Below the pieces are notes generated by a model that was not told where the DNA came from, ran no database searches, and saw only the letters and a list, made by a program, of their open reading frames with translations. From Armatimonadota bacterium (lineage in GTDB: Bacteria; Armatimonadota; Armatimonadia; Armatimonadales; Armatimonadaceae): a stretch of DNA of 9,616 nucleotides. The position numbers and the translations under genes were made by a program. The first letter of the stretch is position 1; each line of letters opens with the position of its first letter. The stretch is from contig JACMIS010000272.1 of NCBI GenBank assembly GCA_014381035.1, positions 1-9,616 on the forward strand, written 5' to 3'. Shown here piece by piece: positions 1-7,560 of the stretch.

Positions 1-606
1 AACAAAAAGGCGGGCATGACGTTCGCGAGCGGTCTGCGCTCCATGCTCCGGCAGGACCCAGACATCATCATGGTCGGGGAGATGCGCGATCAGGAAACCG
101 CAATGATCGCCATCGAAGCGGCACTCACCGGGCACCTCGTTTTCTCCACCCTGCACACGAACGACGCGCCGGGTGCCGTCGCCCGTCTGATGGACATGGG
201 GGTCGAACCGTTCCTGATCGCCTCCGCGACGGTCGGGATTCTTGCCCAGCGGCTTCTGCGTCGTGTCTGCGAGAAGTGCAAGATGCCGTACGAACCGCCG
301 AAAGACGCGATCAAGCGTCTCGGGATGAACCTGGATGACATTGACCGCTCGAAGGTAACCTTCTTCCGGGGGCGTGGCTGCGACGCTTGCAAGGGGTCTG
401 GATATAAAGGTCGCGTCGGTTGCTACGAACTGATGCCCGTGACCGATAAAGTCCGCGAACTGATCCTCGCGCACGCGTCGGCGTACGCGATTCGCGAGGC
501 GGCGGTTGAAGCGGGCATGAAGTCCATGAAAGAAGACGCGATGGAAAAGATCCTGCTCGGCATGACCACGCTCGAAGAATCCCTCCGCGTCATCTACGCC
601 GGTTAG
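1..606 (+). CDS. Type IV pilus / type II secretion ATPase (PilB/GspE family), C-terminal part, 5' end outside window
   Basis: This is the C-terminal 201 residues of a hexameric cytoplasmic traffic ATPase that powers pilin or pseudopilin assembly at the inner membrane. The frame is open from base 1, so the start lies upstream; the ATG at 16 is internal. Visible from residue 17 is the stretch [15 protein letters not shown], which carries the Walker B element. It is followed by the His box STLHTNDA (residues 49-56) and a zinc-binding four-cysteine module, C-x2-C (90, 93) then C-x2-C (127, 130), with 33 residues between the pairs. The C-terminus contains [11 protein letters not shown], a standard PilB/GspE ending. 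The Walker A motif and N-terminal domains are off the window. The C-x2-C spacing resembles PilB more than classical GspE, but a Gsp system cannot be excluded. No other pilus gene is visible here, so the usual partners (PilT, PilC) would have to lie upstream or elsewhere. Family assignment is certain; PilB versus GspE is inference. Confidence 0.95.
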   Translation, partial: NKKAGMTFASGLRSMLRQDPDIIMVGEMRDQETAMIAIEAALTGHLVFSTLHTNDAPGAVARLMDMGVEPFLIASATVGILAQRLLRRVCEKCKMPYEPPKDAIKRLGMNLDDIDRSKVTFFRGRGCDACKGSGYKGRVGCYELMPVTDKVRELILAHASAYAIREAAVEAGMKSMKEDAMEKILLGMTTLEESLRVIYAG

Positions 607-614
607 TCCGTCAG

Positions 615-692
615 ATCGCTTGTAGTAGCCGGAGGCGAAGAGGCGAACGCTTCACACCACGCTTCGCCCTCCTTCATATCCCTACAAGCGAT
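615..692. repeat. Long imperfect inverted repeat (possible terminator or small palindromic element)
   Basis: The outer arms ATCGCTTGTAG (615-625) and CTACAAGCGAT (682-692) are perfect 11-base complements. Nested inside them, GGAGGCGAAG (631-640) pairs with CTTCGCCCTCC (662-672) with one bulged C. The whole 78-base block can therefore fold as a two-part stem with an internal loop and a loop of about 21 bases. It begins 8 bases after the pilB-like stop codon. No T-tract follows, so it is not a textbook intrinsic terminator. It could be a Rho-assisted terminator, an mRNA-stabilising hairpin, or a copy of a dispersed palindromic repeat. The right arm covers the ATG at 691, which argues against that codon starting the next gene. 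Confidence 0.6.
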
Positions 693-747
693 GTTGACCG
701 GGGGCGGCACGGTGAAGTCTTCCTGTTCGCACCGACTCCAACGAATC

Positions 748-3700
748 ATGTCATCCTACCGGCTATACAGTGCCATCATCTTCCTGTCAGCCTTCGCCCT
801 CGTTCTACTTGGTGACGGGAATGCCGCCCCTCCTGTTGCCCCGAATCCCGCCCCCACCGCCCCCGTAACCTGCATTCACCCAATCACTGCCACTCCCCCG
901 ACGCCCGAACAGATCGATCCTGCCAGGTATCCTCACGGCAGTGACGCACGCCGCGCCCTCCCGCTCGCCCCGAGCGGCGAGCGATGGACTCTTTATAGCG
1001 AAAAGGTGAACCATATCAACGCCTGGGCGCGAGCAAGCGACGACCGAGTCTGGATCGCCACTGGTAGCGGCGTGAAGTGCGTGGACGAAAAAACAAACAC
1101 CATCCGCCACGACACGCCTCAGGGCGGCAGTGGCTTGCCCACAGAGAACATCATTGCCATCGCTACCGCAGGGAACGGCGACGTGTGGTGCTTCGCCAGC
1201 AAAACCCTCGATTCTTTCCGCTGCTCGTATTACCTGTGCCACCTTGAGAGTGGACGGGCGCGATGGCAGACTATCCGTACTTTCGAACTACCGATCCGTA
1301 GCGACGACGAATCCCTGTATCGTCCTGGACTTCTGGCAAGTGGTCGCTACCTTGCTGTCGCCCTGCCAGGGGAAGATCATACGCCGCTATTGCTATGGGA
1401 CGGCGCGGTGTGGCTGGATTTACCGATTCCCGCTCGCTCGCCGACTTTCGGCAGCAGCCAGTTTTTCCATAGTCCGCCTTTAAGCGTGTCGCTCGTTTCT
1501 CTGGACGACACGCACCTGAGTATCGTCACACCCACCGGCTTCCATCTGTTGCGTCTGCCGCCGGCGGGCACTACGCGGGACGAAACGATGCTGGCTCCTC
1601 CCGCTCGCAGTCAAACCATTCTCGCGGCGACCCCGGCGAGCCGCCCTGCGCGGGTGGAGTCCGGTTATTGGGTCGTGGTACACGAGAACGCGGGGGGCGA
1701 AGCCGTCGCCCCCCGAGATGAAGAGGAATCACGCCAGATTGCCTCCCGATGGAACCTCTTCAGGGTCCTACCCGGCGGTAGCGTCGCGACCATGGCACCG
1801 GCACCCCAACCCGCTCCCGACGAATCCGATTCCCCGCCACAGTCCGTCGCTTTGCACGCGACGGACGACGGCACCGAGGTCTGGGTCGCCGTTACCTATC
1901 AAGATAACGACCGTATAGAAGCGCAAATTCTCCGCTTCGACGCGGTGCGCGGGACGTGGAAGGTGATGCTTACCGTTTCGCCTGGTTTCCCTCCGGGCAG
2001 ACCTCTGGAACAGCTCGAGGGTACCCCCGGTCGGACGGCCGAAGACTGGAGCGGCATACCGATAGAGATGGCGGCACACCTCGTACGCGTCAGGGAAAAC
2101 TTCCCCGCCGCCTCGCATCATGCCGCGTTCACGGCATTACCCACCTGGTTCTGCCCGCCCCAGCCGCTCCCTCAATGGTCGTGGGGAGACGGCGCGAATA
2201 TACCCAATATCCGTATCGGGGAAGGCGACACGTGGAGTGTCGAGACGCGCGGGGATGGTAGTGTCCTCAACCGTACTGCCGCCCTCGGCAGTGCGGTGGA
2301 GCGGTTCGCCCCGCCCCCGGCACCACGCAACCCGTTACCTCCCATCCGCGGCCTCGCCTCCACGCCGGATGGAAAACTGCTCGTCGCCACGGACCTGTCG
2401 GTGCAACGTTTTACGCCCGCCCGGAAACGCTGGGAGGATGCCTCCGGGGGAGCGGCGGACCTGCTCGGTCCCGATACGCGCCTCCTCACGACGGCAGACG
2501 GTGCTGTCTGGGTTGCCGGACCGCAGGCAGTGGCACGTCTGGACACGCCGGGGCGTCGCCAGGTCATCCAGGGACGGCTAACAGTGATCGGGATACGCCC
2601 CGATGGCGGCCTCTGGCTTGCCGATTCGACGCCCCTGGTATCAGGTGCCCCACGCCTATTCCAGGTCAACGGGGAGGCAGACACCCCGGTGGTGGTCCCC
2701 GTCGCTCCCTATCCGGCACCGCAGACTATTGACCCCGGTACCACCTTCTTCGCCGCTACGGGAGGCGTCGTCTGGTGCTCCCACCTGCTCCGCGGTGACA
2801 ACGGGAGATACGATTATTGCCTGCTGGGCTACGATGCACAAGTGGGCAAGTGGTTACCGCCCCTGAAACTGTACGGGAGTAGCCAGGGGGGGCAACCGGT
2901 CTGGCGGGCGGAAGACGACTATTACCACGCGGTTATCTCTACCCCGGACGGCGACGCAATATTCCGCATCGCCGGAGCCACCGGGCAGTGGGAGCGTGTC
3001 GTTCTGATGCCGGACGACCCGGTCGCGGTTTCTGCCACTCCCGCGCCGACGACCGTCTGGCAACGGCAGGCACGGGGTCTGACCTTTGTGTCTGCCGACC
3101 GCCGCCGTTTCTGGTTCCATCAGGGTCTCGGCGTGGCGTGGGAGTTCGACCGGAAGCACCGCACCTGGAAGTGTCACGCGGCACCGGCCACTTTCTTCCC
3201 GCTCCGCTTCCCCTTATCGGGAGTCGCATCACCCACCCCTCGGGAATCTTTGCAGCGGGGTCCCATTCTCGCCACCGTGATTCTCGGCGACACCCTGTTC
3301 GCCGCGTCCGCGTCGGGGCTTGTTGCGTTCGACCGGCGGACGCATGTCTGGCGGTGGGAACGTTTGCCGCTCGGCGTCGGCGGCGACCCGCGGATGCAGC
3401 CGTCCAGACTGACTAGTGCGCAAGACTCGCTTCTGGTTCAATTCTTTCCGGGCGTCACGGGGCACTACGCCGGACCATCGGTCATCGCACGCCTCGACCG
3501 GAAAGCACTCCGCTGGCGCGAGATGTGGTATCCGGGCGGACCGCTGGGTCCCGGTCCTGATGGGGAACTCTACGGTCTGAAGCATGACGGTCGTTCCCTC
3601 TGGGCGACGACGGATCGGGGGGTGTACCGCCTGGACGCGAAGACCCGTCGCTGGCGTAGCGTCTCCGCGGAATTGGGTGCTCCATCCCTGGTTCCCCTTC

Positions 3701-4089
3701 TGGCACTCGGCGAGAACGCGGTCGAGCCGGGCAAGTCCGTCTGGGTCGCACGAACCCGTCGCGACGAACAACATCCTACCCGCCTTCCACTTCTCTCGCG
3801 CTACGACGTCCCCCGCGACCGATGGGAGCACTTCCCCGCCTCCCCCGAACTGGAAACGGGCAGTGACGCCTTCTGGCTGGGTGTCTATGCGCAGGAGCCG
3901 GACGCCGTCTGGCTCACTACTGGTAACGGTCCCCTTCGCTTCGACCGAAAGACGCATCAATTTACGCGTGCCGGTCCTGCGTTCGAAAACTCGACGAATC
4001 TCCGATATATGTTCGTACTGCCGGACGCCCAGGGTGTTCCGATCCGATGGTTCGTCGGGAGTGGGATCGCCCTGCGTCTCGCGCCATAG
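748..4089 (+). CDS. Large secreted multi-blade beta-propeller protein, function unknown
   Basis: The protein is 1113 residues from the ATG at 748. That start is chosen because it puts a signal peptide at the very N-terminus: a short Arg-containing n-region, a hydrophobic core AIIFLSAFALVLLG (residues 9-22), and a likely signal peptidase I site after GNA (26). There is no lipobox cysteine. The frame is also open from an ATG at 691 and a GTG at 712; neither start has a clear ribosome binding site, and 691 lies in the inverted repeat. A Pro/Ala-rich linker follows. The rest consists of degenerate repeats of the form 'D-G-x-VW-V-A-T-x-x-G-V-x-R-F-D-x-K-T-x-x-W'. Examples are DDRVWIATGSGV (near residue 100), GLPTENIIAIA (near 130), DGAVWVAGPQAVARLD (near 590) and SLWATTDRGVYRLDAKTRRW (near 955). 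This matches the two-component-regulator propeller (Reg_prop) repeat in style, with about 14-16 recognisable blades, enough for two propellers. No kinase, transmembrane or sorting domain follows. It is probably a periplasmic or exported binding protein; its ligand is unknown. Confidence 0.82.
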   Translation: MSSYRLYSAIIFLSAFALVLLGDGNAAPPVAPNPAPTAPVTCIHPITATPPTPEQIDPARYPHGSDARRALPLAPSGERWTLYSEKVNHINAWARASDDRVWIATGSGVKCVDEKTNTIRHDTPQGGSGLPTENIIAIATAGNGDVWCFASKTLDSFRCSYYLCHLESGRARWQTIRTFELPIRSDDESLYRPGLLASGRYLAVALPGEDHTPLLLWDGAVWLDLPIPARSPTFGSSQFFHSPPLSVSLVSLDDTHLSIVTPTGFHLLRLPPAGTTRDETMLAPPARSQTILAATPASRPARVESGYWVVVHENAGGEAVAPRDEEESRQIASRWNLFRVLPGGSVATMAPAPQPAPDESDSPPQSVALHATDDGTEVWVAVTYQDNDRIEAQILRFDAVRGTWKVMLTVSPGFPPGRPLEQLEGTPGRTAEDWSGIPIEMAAHLVRVRENFPAASHHAAFTALPTWFCPPQPLPQWSWGDGANIPNIRIGEGDTWSVETRGDGSVLNRTAALGSAVERFAPPPAPRNPLPPIRGLASTPDGKLLVATDLSVQRFTPARKRWEDASGGAADLLGPDTRLLTTADGAVWVAGPQAVARLDTPGRRQVIQGRLTVIGIRPDGGLWLADSTPLVSGAPRLFQVNGEADTPVVVPVAPYPAPQTIDPGTTFFAATGGVVWCSHLLRGDNGRYDYCLLGYDAQVGKWLPPLKLYGSSQGGQPVWRAEDDYYHAVISTPDGDAIFRIAGATGQWERVVLMPDDPVAVSATPAPTTVWQRQARGLTFVSADRRRFWFHQGLGVAWEFDRKHRTWKCHAAPATFFPLRFPLSGVASPTPRESLQRGPILATVILGDTLFAASASGLVAFDRRTHVWRWERLPLGVGGDPRMQPSRLTSAQDSLLVQFFPGVTGHYAGPSVIARLDRKALRWREMWYPGGPLGPGPDGELYGLKHDGRSLWATTDRGVYRLDAKTRRWRSVSAELGAPSLVPLLALGENAVEPGKSVWVARTRRDEQHPTRLPLLSRYDVPRDRWEHFPASPELETGSDAFWLGVYAQEPDAVWLTTGNGPLRFDRKTHQFTRAGPAFENSTNLRYMFVLPDAQGVPIRWFVGSGIALRLAP

Positions 4090-4104
4090 AGGGTAGATCA
4101 GAAC

Positions 4105-4136
4105 GTCTCCCCTCAACTCAATACGAGTGGGGAGAC
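4105..4136. terminator. Stem-loop between convergent genes (probable bidirectional terminator)
   Basis: GTCTCCCC (4105-4112) pairs perfectly with GGGGAGAC (4129-4136). After a 3-base bulge (TCA), ACTC (4116-4119) pairs with GAGT (4125-4128) around a 5-base loop AATAC. The structure starts 15 bases after the propeller gene's stop and faces the end of the convergent moxR gene, the expected place for a shared terminator. Neither strand has a T-run after the stem, so intrinsic termination is uncertain. Confidence 0.55.
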
Positions 4137-4140
4137 ACGG

Positions 4141-4158
4141 GAAGGGTAGAAACCCTTC
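4141..4158. terminator. Second stem-loop overlapping the moxR stop codon
   Basis: GAAGGGT (4141-4147) and ACCCTTC (4152-4158) form a perfect 7-bp stem with the 4-base loop AGAA. On the minus strand it begins within the TGA stop of the MoxR gene and is followed 4 bases later by the larger stem-loop. The tandem pair may act together as a transcript end or 3' exonuclease barrier. There is no T-tract. Confidence 0.4.
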
Positions 4159-5236
4159 AGCGCGGCACAGGCGTTTTTGCCATCAATTCCTCGATGATGT
4201 GCTCCGGGAGCAAACCGCCGTATTTTGCTTTCGTTTCCATCTGGATCCGGTGCGATAGTACCGGGACTGCCATAGCGCGCACATCGTCGGGAGTGACGTA
4301 ATCGCGTCCCTCAAACAGGGCACGGGCTTGGGAGGTGCGATACAGCATCAGCGAGCCACGCGGAGAAATTCCCATGCGAAGCCGACCATCGCCGCGTGTC
4401 CCTTCGACAAGACGAACGATGTATTCCGCGACCGCTCGTTCTACGCGTACCGTTTTTACGGTCTCCTGTAGACGGATCAGATTCTCGGTGGTCGTCACCG
4501 ATTCCAGCGAGTCGAACGGGTGCTGGATGTTCTGGCTGTAAAGGATTTCCACTTCCGATTCCAGATCCGGGTATCCCAGAGTAATGCGCAGGGCGAACCG
4601 GTCGAGTTGCGCCTCGGGAAGCGGATAGGTACCGGCGTGTTCCGACGGATTCTGCGTCGCCACGACAAAGAAGGGTTGCGGCAGGTCGCGCCGCAACCCT
4701 TCCACCGTCACCTGATTCTCGCCCATGACTTCGAGCAAGGCGGACTGAGTGCGGGGCGACGTGCGGTTGATTTCGTCGGCGAGCAATATGTTCGAGAATA
4801 CCGGCCCCTCGCGAAACTCGAACGAGCCTTCCTGCGGGCGGTAGTAGCTACTGCCGGTGATGTCGGCGGGCAGCAGATCCGGCGTGAACTGTATGCGCCG
4901 AAAGGTTCCTTCGATGGAGCGGGCAAGCGATTTGGCGAGGGTCGTTTTTCCTGTTCCCGGCACGTCTTCCAGCAATGCATGCCCCCCCGCGAGCAGCGCG
5001 ATGAGAAGCAGGCGAATACTTTCTCTTTTGCCCTTGATGACGCGTTCCAGATTGGCGGTGATGCGCTCCGTAAGCAGATTGAACGCTTCCGGTGTCAACG
5101 GGGTATTCGTCGGTATTGTCGGTTGGATGCTATGGGTCAGTGAGTTTGCTGGTACCGGCTCTCCCGGATGGACGGGAGCGTCGCTGTGTGATGCCGCTCC
5201 ATTGCGGGTCGCTTTTTCTTCGGTTGTCAAGGTCAT
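4157..5236 (-). CDS. MoxR-family AAA+ ATPase
   Basis: This 359-residue cytoplasmic AAA+ ATPase belongs to the MoxR group, chaperone-like ATPases thought to remodel or activate partner proteins, often membrane or metal-binding ones. Visible motifs are Walker A DVPGTGKTT (residues 91-99), Walker B ILLADEIN (150-157, with D154 and E155), sensor 1 ATQNP (193-197) and sensor 2 GISPRG (289-294). The AAA+ lid helices fill the C-terminus. An N-terminal tail of about 45 residues, rich in Pro, Thr and Ser, makes it longer than the usual 310-330 residues. The ATG is supported by AGGAAG six bases upstream. It lies 135 bp downstream of a transglutaminase-like gene on the same strand, a classic MoxR partner, so a shared operon is likely. 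The DUF58 (von Willebrand-like) gene normally between or beside them is absent. The family is certain; the client is inferred to be the neighbouring membrane protein. Confidence 0.96.
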   Translation of the reverse strand: MTLTTEEKATRNGAASHSDAPVHPGEPVPANSLTHSIQPTIPTNTPLTPEAFNLLTERITANLERVIKGKRESIRLLLIALLAGGHALLEDVPGTGKTTLAKSLARSIEGTFRRIQFTPDLLPADITGSSYYRPQEGSFEFREGPVFSNILLADEINRTSPRTQSALLEVMGENQVTVEGLRRDLPQPFFVVATQNPSEHAGTYPLPEAQLDRFALRITLGYPDLESEVEILYSQNIQHPFDSLESVTTTENLIRLQETVKTVRVERAVAEYIVRLVEGTRGDGRLRMGISPRGSLMLYRTSQARALFEGRDYVTPDDVRAMAVPVLSHRIQMETKAKYGGLLPEHIIEELMAKTPVPR

Positions 5237-5242
5237 ATTATT

Positions 5243-5248
5243 CTTCCT
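5243..5248 (-). promoter_or_regulatory. Ribosome binding site of the MoxR gene
   Basis: AGGAAG on the minus strand lies 6 bases before the ATG at 5236, a good Shine-Dalgarno match. It fixes the start of the MoxR gene and so shows that the unusual Pro/Thr/Ser-rich N-terminal tail is really translated. Confidence 0.75.
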
Positions 5249-5280
5249 GATGGTCTGCTAAAGCGTGGTCGGGTCAGGAC

Positions 5281-5309
5281 GTTATACCGCGTGCGGCGAA
5301 CCGCGCGAA
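5281..5309 (-). promoter_or_regulatory. Possible internal promoter before moxR
   Basis: On the minus strand TATAAC (5286-5281) resembles a -10 box (5 of 6 bases). It is preceded by 17 bases and a poor -35 candidate, TTCGCG (5309-5304). It lies within the 135-bp gap between the transglutaminase stop and the MoxR start, which could let MoxR be expressed separately. The -35 match is weak, so this is only a suggestion. Confidence 0.22.
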
Positions 5310-5352
5310 TTTCGTCGTGTTGGTTGTTAAATTAGTAGGTACCCACTGACTC

Positions 5353-5377
5353 CGGTAACCTATAGGCACGGTCACCG
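5353..5377 (-). other. Imperfect stem-loop at the end of the transglutaminase gene
   Basis: On the minus strand CGGTGACC and GGTTACCG are complementary except for one mismatch, with a 9-base loop. The hairpin spans the stop codon (5374-5372) of the transglutaminase gene. It might attenuate read-through into moxR or only be a chance structure; there is no T-run. Confidence 0.25.
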
Positions 5378-7504
5378 TTTCTTTTCTTTCGATGCAGTTT
5401 CCGCGCCACGCTCGACTTGTTCGACAAGTCCGGTGAGGGTGTCGAATGTTTCCCGGTCGCGTCTGCCGCCGAACCGCGCCACATCATATAAACGGGCGAA
5501 TTGCCGTCCGGTTTCGGCTAAAGCGTCCTGCACTGTCATCGCGAGTTGCTCTGTGTAGGTTTTCTCTGGCTTGAGTGGTCGCCCTGCCTTTGCGAACGCT
5601 CGCTCGAATCGTGCGGAAAGATCGGCAAGCACTTCGTCCGTCATGGTGTACACGAACGGCGTTCCTGCTACCTGTGTTCTCGCCCGTCTTGCTTTCGCCA
5701 GTGCGTAAATGATGTAGATACCGAGCGGCAAGAGCGCGGAGGCAACGACGATCATGTTGAGAACTGCGGGCGGTATGTCGGCAAGTCGATCTTTTACCTT
5801 CTGGAACGTATCCTGGAACCATTCGTTGATTCGCTGGAACGGCGATACTTTTTCCTGTACCATCTCATCCGGGCGACCACCGCCCGGGGTGGCGTCCACG
5901 GAAATCCAGCCGTAGCCGTCTACCCAAGCCTCGCACCAGGCGTGTGCGTCCCGCTGCCGAACGACCGTTTCACCCGCCTCCTGTCCCGGTTCGTGCGCGA
6001 GATACCCGGTGACATATCGCGTCGGAACGCCTGCATAGCGAAGCAGAAGCGTTGCCGATGCGGCGAAAAATTCGCAGTGGGCATCCTTCTTTTCGCGCAA
6101 AAAATCCGCTACCGGATCGCCGGGACCTATCTTCGTCGAAAGGGAGTATTTGTGGTTTGACAGAAGGTATTGGGTGACGGCGGCGATTTTTTTCGGGACT
6201 GTCGGAGCATCTTTCGTGATTTGCGTGGCAAGAGTGCGCATGTAGGCACTATCCTTGTTTACCTTTCCATTCGCCCCTTTCTCCACCGGCACTTGCAGAA
6301 ACTTTTTCCGAGTCTCGTCTTTTTTCTCGATAATCGGCTGGCAGAGGGGACCCTGATACGCTACCGCATCCGACGCCACGGTGACGATATATTCATAAGG
6401 CGGATTGGCACGGTTCCGCATTACGCCGCCCGCCTCGATAGACCATTCTACCCGTTCCCGCGTGTCCAGATCGTCGCCGGTGGTTAAGCCAACCGCATTC
6501 GTCGGCGCGAAAAGGAGCGGCATTCGGACGAGACGTGTAATCGTCATGTCGTCCCGGCTACGCGAAATCTGGGTGCCGTACAGCGGGCGTAGCGGGGACA
6601 ACGCCTCGGAGTCCGCAACACTGAAATTATAACGGCGCAGTGCCGGTCCCCACCGCCCGTTTTCGTAGGCAACAAACGTCGCCCCGCGCAAATGTCCATC
6701 CCCGGCGAGATTCTTGACGCGCAGTATCCGGTTCGTGCCACCACGCAAGTTGAATGCCGAGCCGAGTTCCGGCTGCGCACTCATGCCGAGGTTCTCAAAC
6801 ATGCGCTGGTCCGAGAGCAGTCGGTTGCCCAGATCGTTCAAACTGTCTTTGAACGTTGTGACTGCCCGTGTCGCGCCGAAGCCCAGTCCGAGGGTCAGCA
6901 GGATCGCCGCGACGCGTTGTATGCCCGTGAAGGCGCGGCGACGTGCATCGGGCTTTTGCGCACCGGGAACGGTGGCGGGGGCAGTCCGGGAACGCCACTC
7001 CCGCAGGGCGAATGCGACGAAGAGCATATACAGGGGCGTCAGAAAGGCGACAAGCTGTTCGTTGAAAACATTACAAGCGGTCAGGTACACCAGAGCGGAG
7101 AACAGCACCACGGAGAGCGTGTTTTGATGACCGCCCGCGTCTCGCCGTCGCCACGCCTGGATCACCATTTCCGCCGCATAGATCTGCCCGAAAATGCTTC
7201 TCAGGGCGACCGCCCCGACGGCGAGTGCCGCCGATGACCCCGATTCGTCCTGTCCCTGCGACACTTGGTAAATCAGTGCGATGACTGCGATACGCAGTAT
7301 CCACCGCAGGTACGAGTCCGTTTCCAACCGCTGACTCGTAAAATACACCGCGGGCAACGCGACCGCGAAAAGCAGTATCAGCCAGCCGCCGCCGCTGACG
7401 ACATACAACAGCGCGAGCGAAGTCAGTCCGGCGGCGATAGCCCATGGTGACGGGCGCGGGGCGGACGGTGTGTTAGTGGGTGGTACGGTTATCTCGGGCA
7501 TCAT
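5372..7504 (-). CDS. Transglutaminase-like membrane protein (TgpA type: DUF3488 / Transglut_core / DUF4129)
   Basis: This is a 710-residue integral membrane protein. The N-terminal third holds several hydrophobic helices (roughly residues 22-36, 40-55, 66-82, 91-107, 130-145, 150-168 and 196-212), as in the TgpA/DUF3488 family. A transglutaminase core follows on the outer side, with the complete catalytic triad: Cys477 in DAHCEFFAA, His521 in RDAHAWCEAW and Asp537 in VDATPG. Another membrane helix (about 582-602) leads to a cytoplasmic tail of about 100 residues resembling DUF4129. Length and layout are normal for the family (about 650-750). Pseudomonas TgpA is an essential periplasmic transglutaminase; the substrate here is unknown. 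The start is the first of two tandem ATGs (7504, 7501), with no clear ribosome binding site. It diverges from waaA and leads into moxR. MoxR proteins commonly work with such proteins, but the usual DUF58 partner is missing. Confidence 0.95.
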   Translation of the reverse strand: MMPEITVPPTNTPSAPRPSPWAIAAGLTSLALLYVVSGGGWLILLFAVALPAVYFTSQRLETDSYLRWILRIAVIALIYQVSQGQDESGSSAALAVGAVALRSIFGQIYAAEMVIQAWRRRDAGGHQNTLSVVLFSALVYLTACNVFNEQLVAFLTPLYMLFVAFALREWRSRTAPATVPGAQKPDARRRAFTGIQRVAAILLTLGLGFGATRAVTTFKDSLNDLGNRLLSDQRMFENLGMSAQPELGSAFNLRGGTNRILRVKNLAGDGHLRGATFVAYENGRWGPALRRYNFSVADSEALSPLRPLYGTQISRSRDDMTITRLVRMPLLFAPTNAVGLTTGDDLDTRERVEWSIEAGGVMRNRANPPYEYIVTVASDAVAYQGPLCQPIIEKKDETRKKFLQVPVEKGANGKVNKDSAYMRTLATQITKDAPTVPKKIAAVTQYLLSNHKYSLSTKIGPGDPVADFLREKKDAHCEFFAASATLLLRYAGVPTRYVTGYLAHEPGQEAGETVVRQRDAHAWCEAWVDGYGWISVDATPGGGRPDEMVQEKVSPFQRINEWFQDTFQKVKDRLADIPPAVLNMIVVASALLPLGIYIIYALAKARRARTQVAGTPFVYTMTDEVLADLSARFERAFAKAGRPLKPEKTYTEQLAMTVQDALAETGRQFARLYDVARFGGRRDRETFDTLTGLVEQVERGAETASKEKKR

Positions 7505-7560
7505 TATCTATACACGTAAACGGCGTAAAGTGTTCACCGGTTGCGATACACTATCAAAGT
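7505..7560. promoter_or_regulatory. Divergent intergenic region between the transglutaminase gene and waaA
   Basis: These 56 bases separate the two divergent genes if waaA starts at 7561, and are more AT-rich than the surroundings. On the minus strand TATAGAT, close to the transglutaminase ATG, resembles a -10 box. No convincing -35 pair is seen on either strand, so the promoters are inferred from the gene layout only. Confidence 0.35.

Noticed and set aside
691..747. ATG at 691 as the start of the propeller protein
   Set aside because: It lies in the right arm of the inverted repeat, has no ribosome binding site, and would put 19 extra residues in front of an otherwise normal signal peptide.
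3229..4116. 295-codon open frame on the minus strand opposite the propeller gene
   Set aside because: It is low-complexity, rich in Arg, Gly and Pro, has no recognisable motif, and lies fully opposite a frame with clear repeats and a signal peptide. It is a GC-driven shadow.
4520..5143. 207-codon plus-strand open frame opposite moxR
   Set aside because: The opposite strand encodes all the AAA+ motifs; this frame shows no motif of its own.
5414..5430. Palindrome GACTTGT-TCG-ACAAGTC
   Set aside because: It is a 7-bp stem inside coding sequence near the end of the transglutaminase gene. A hairpin of this size is expected by chance in a window this long and has no positional support.
5546..6160. 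204-codon plus-strand open frame opposite the transglutaminase gene
   Set aside because: It is Cys/Arg-rich with no domain, and the minus strand carries the full catalytic triad.
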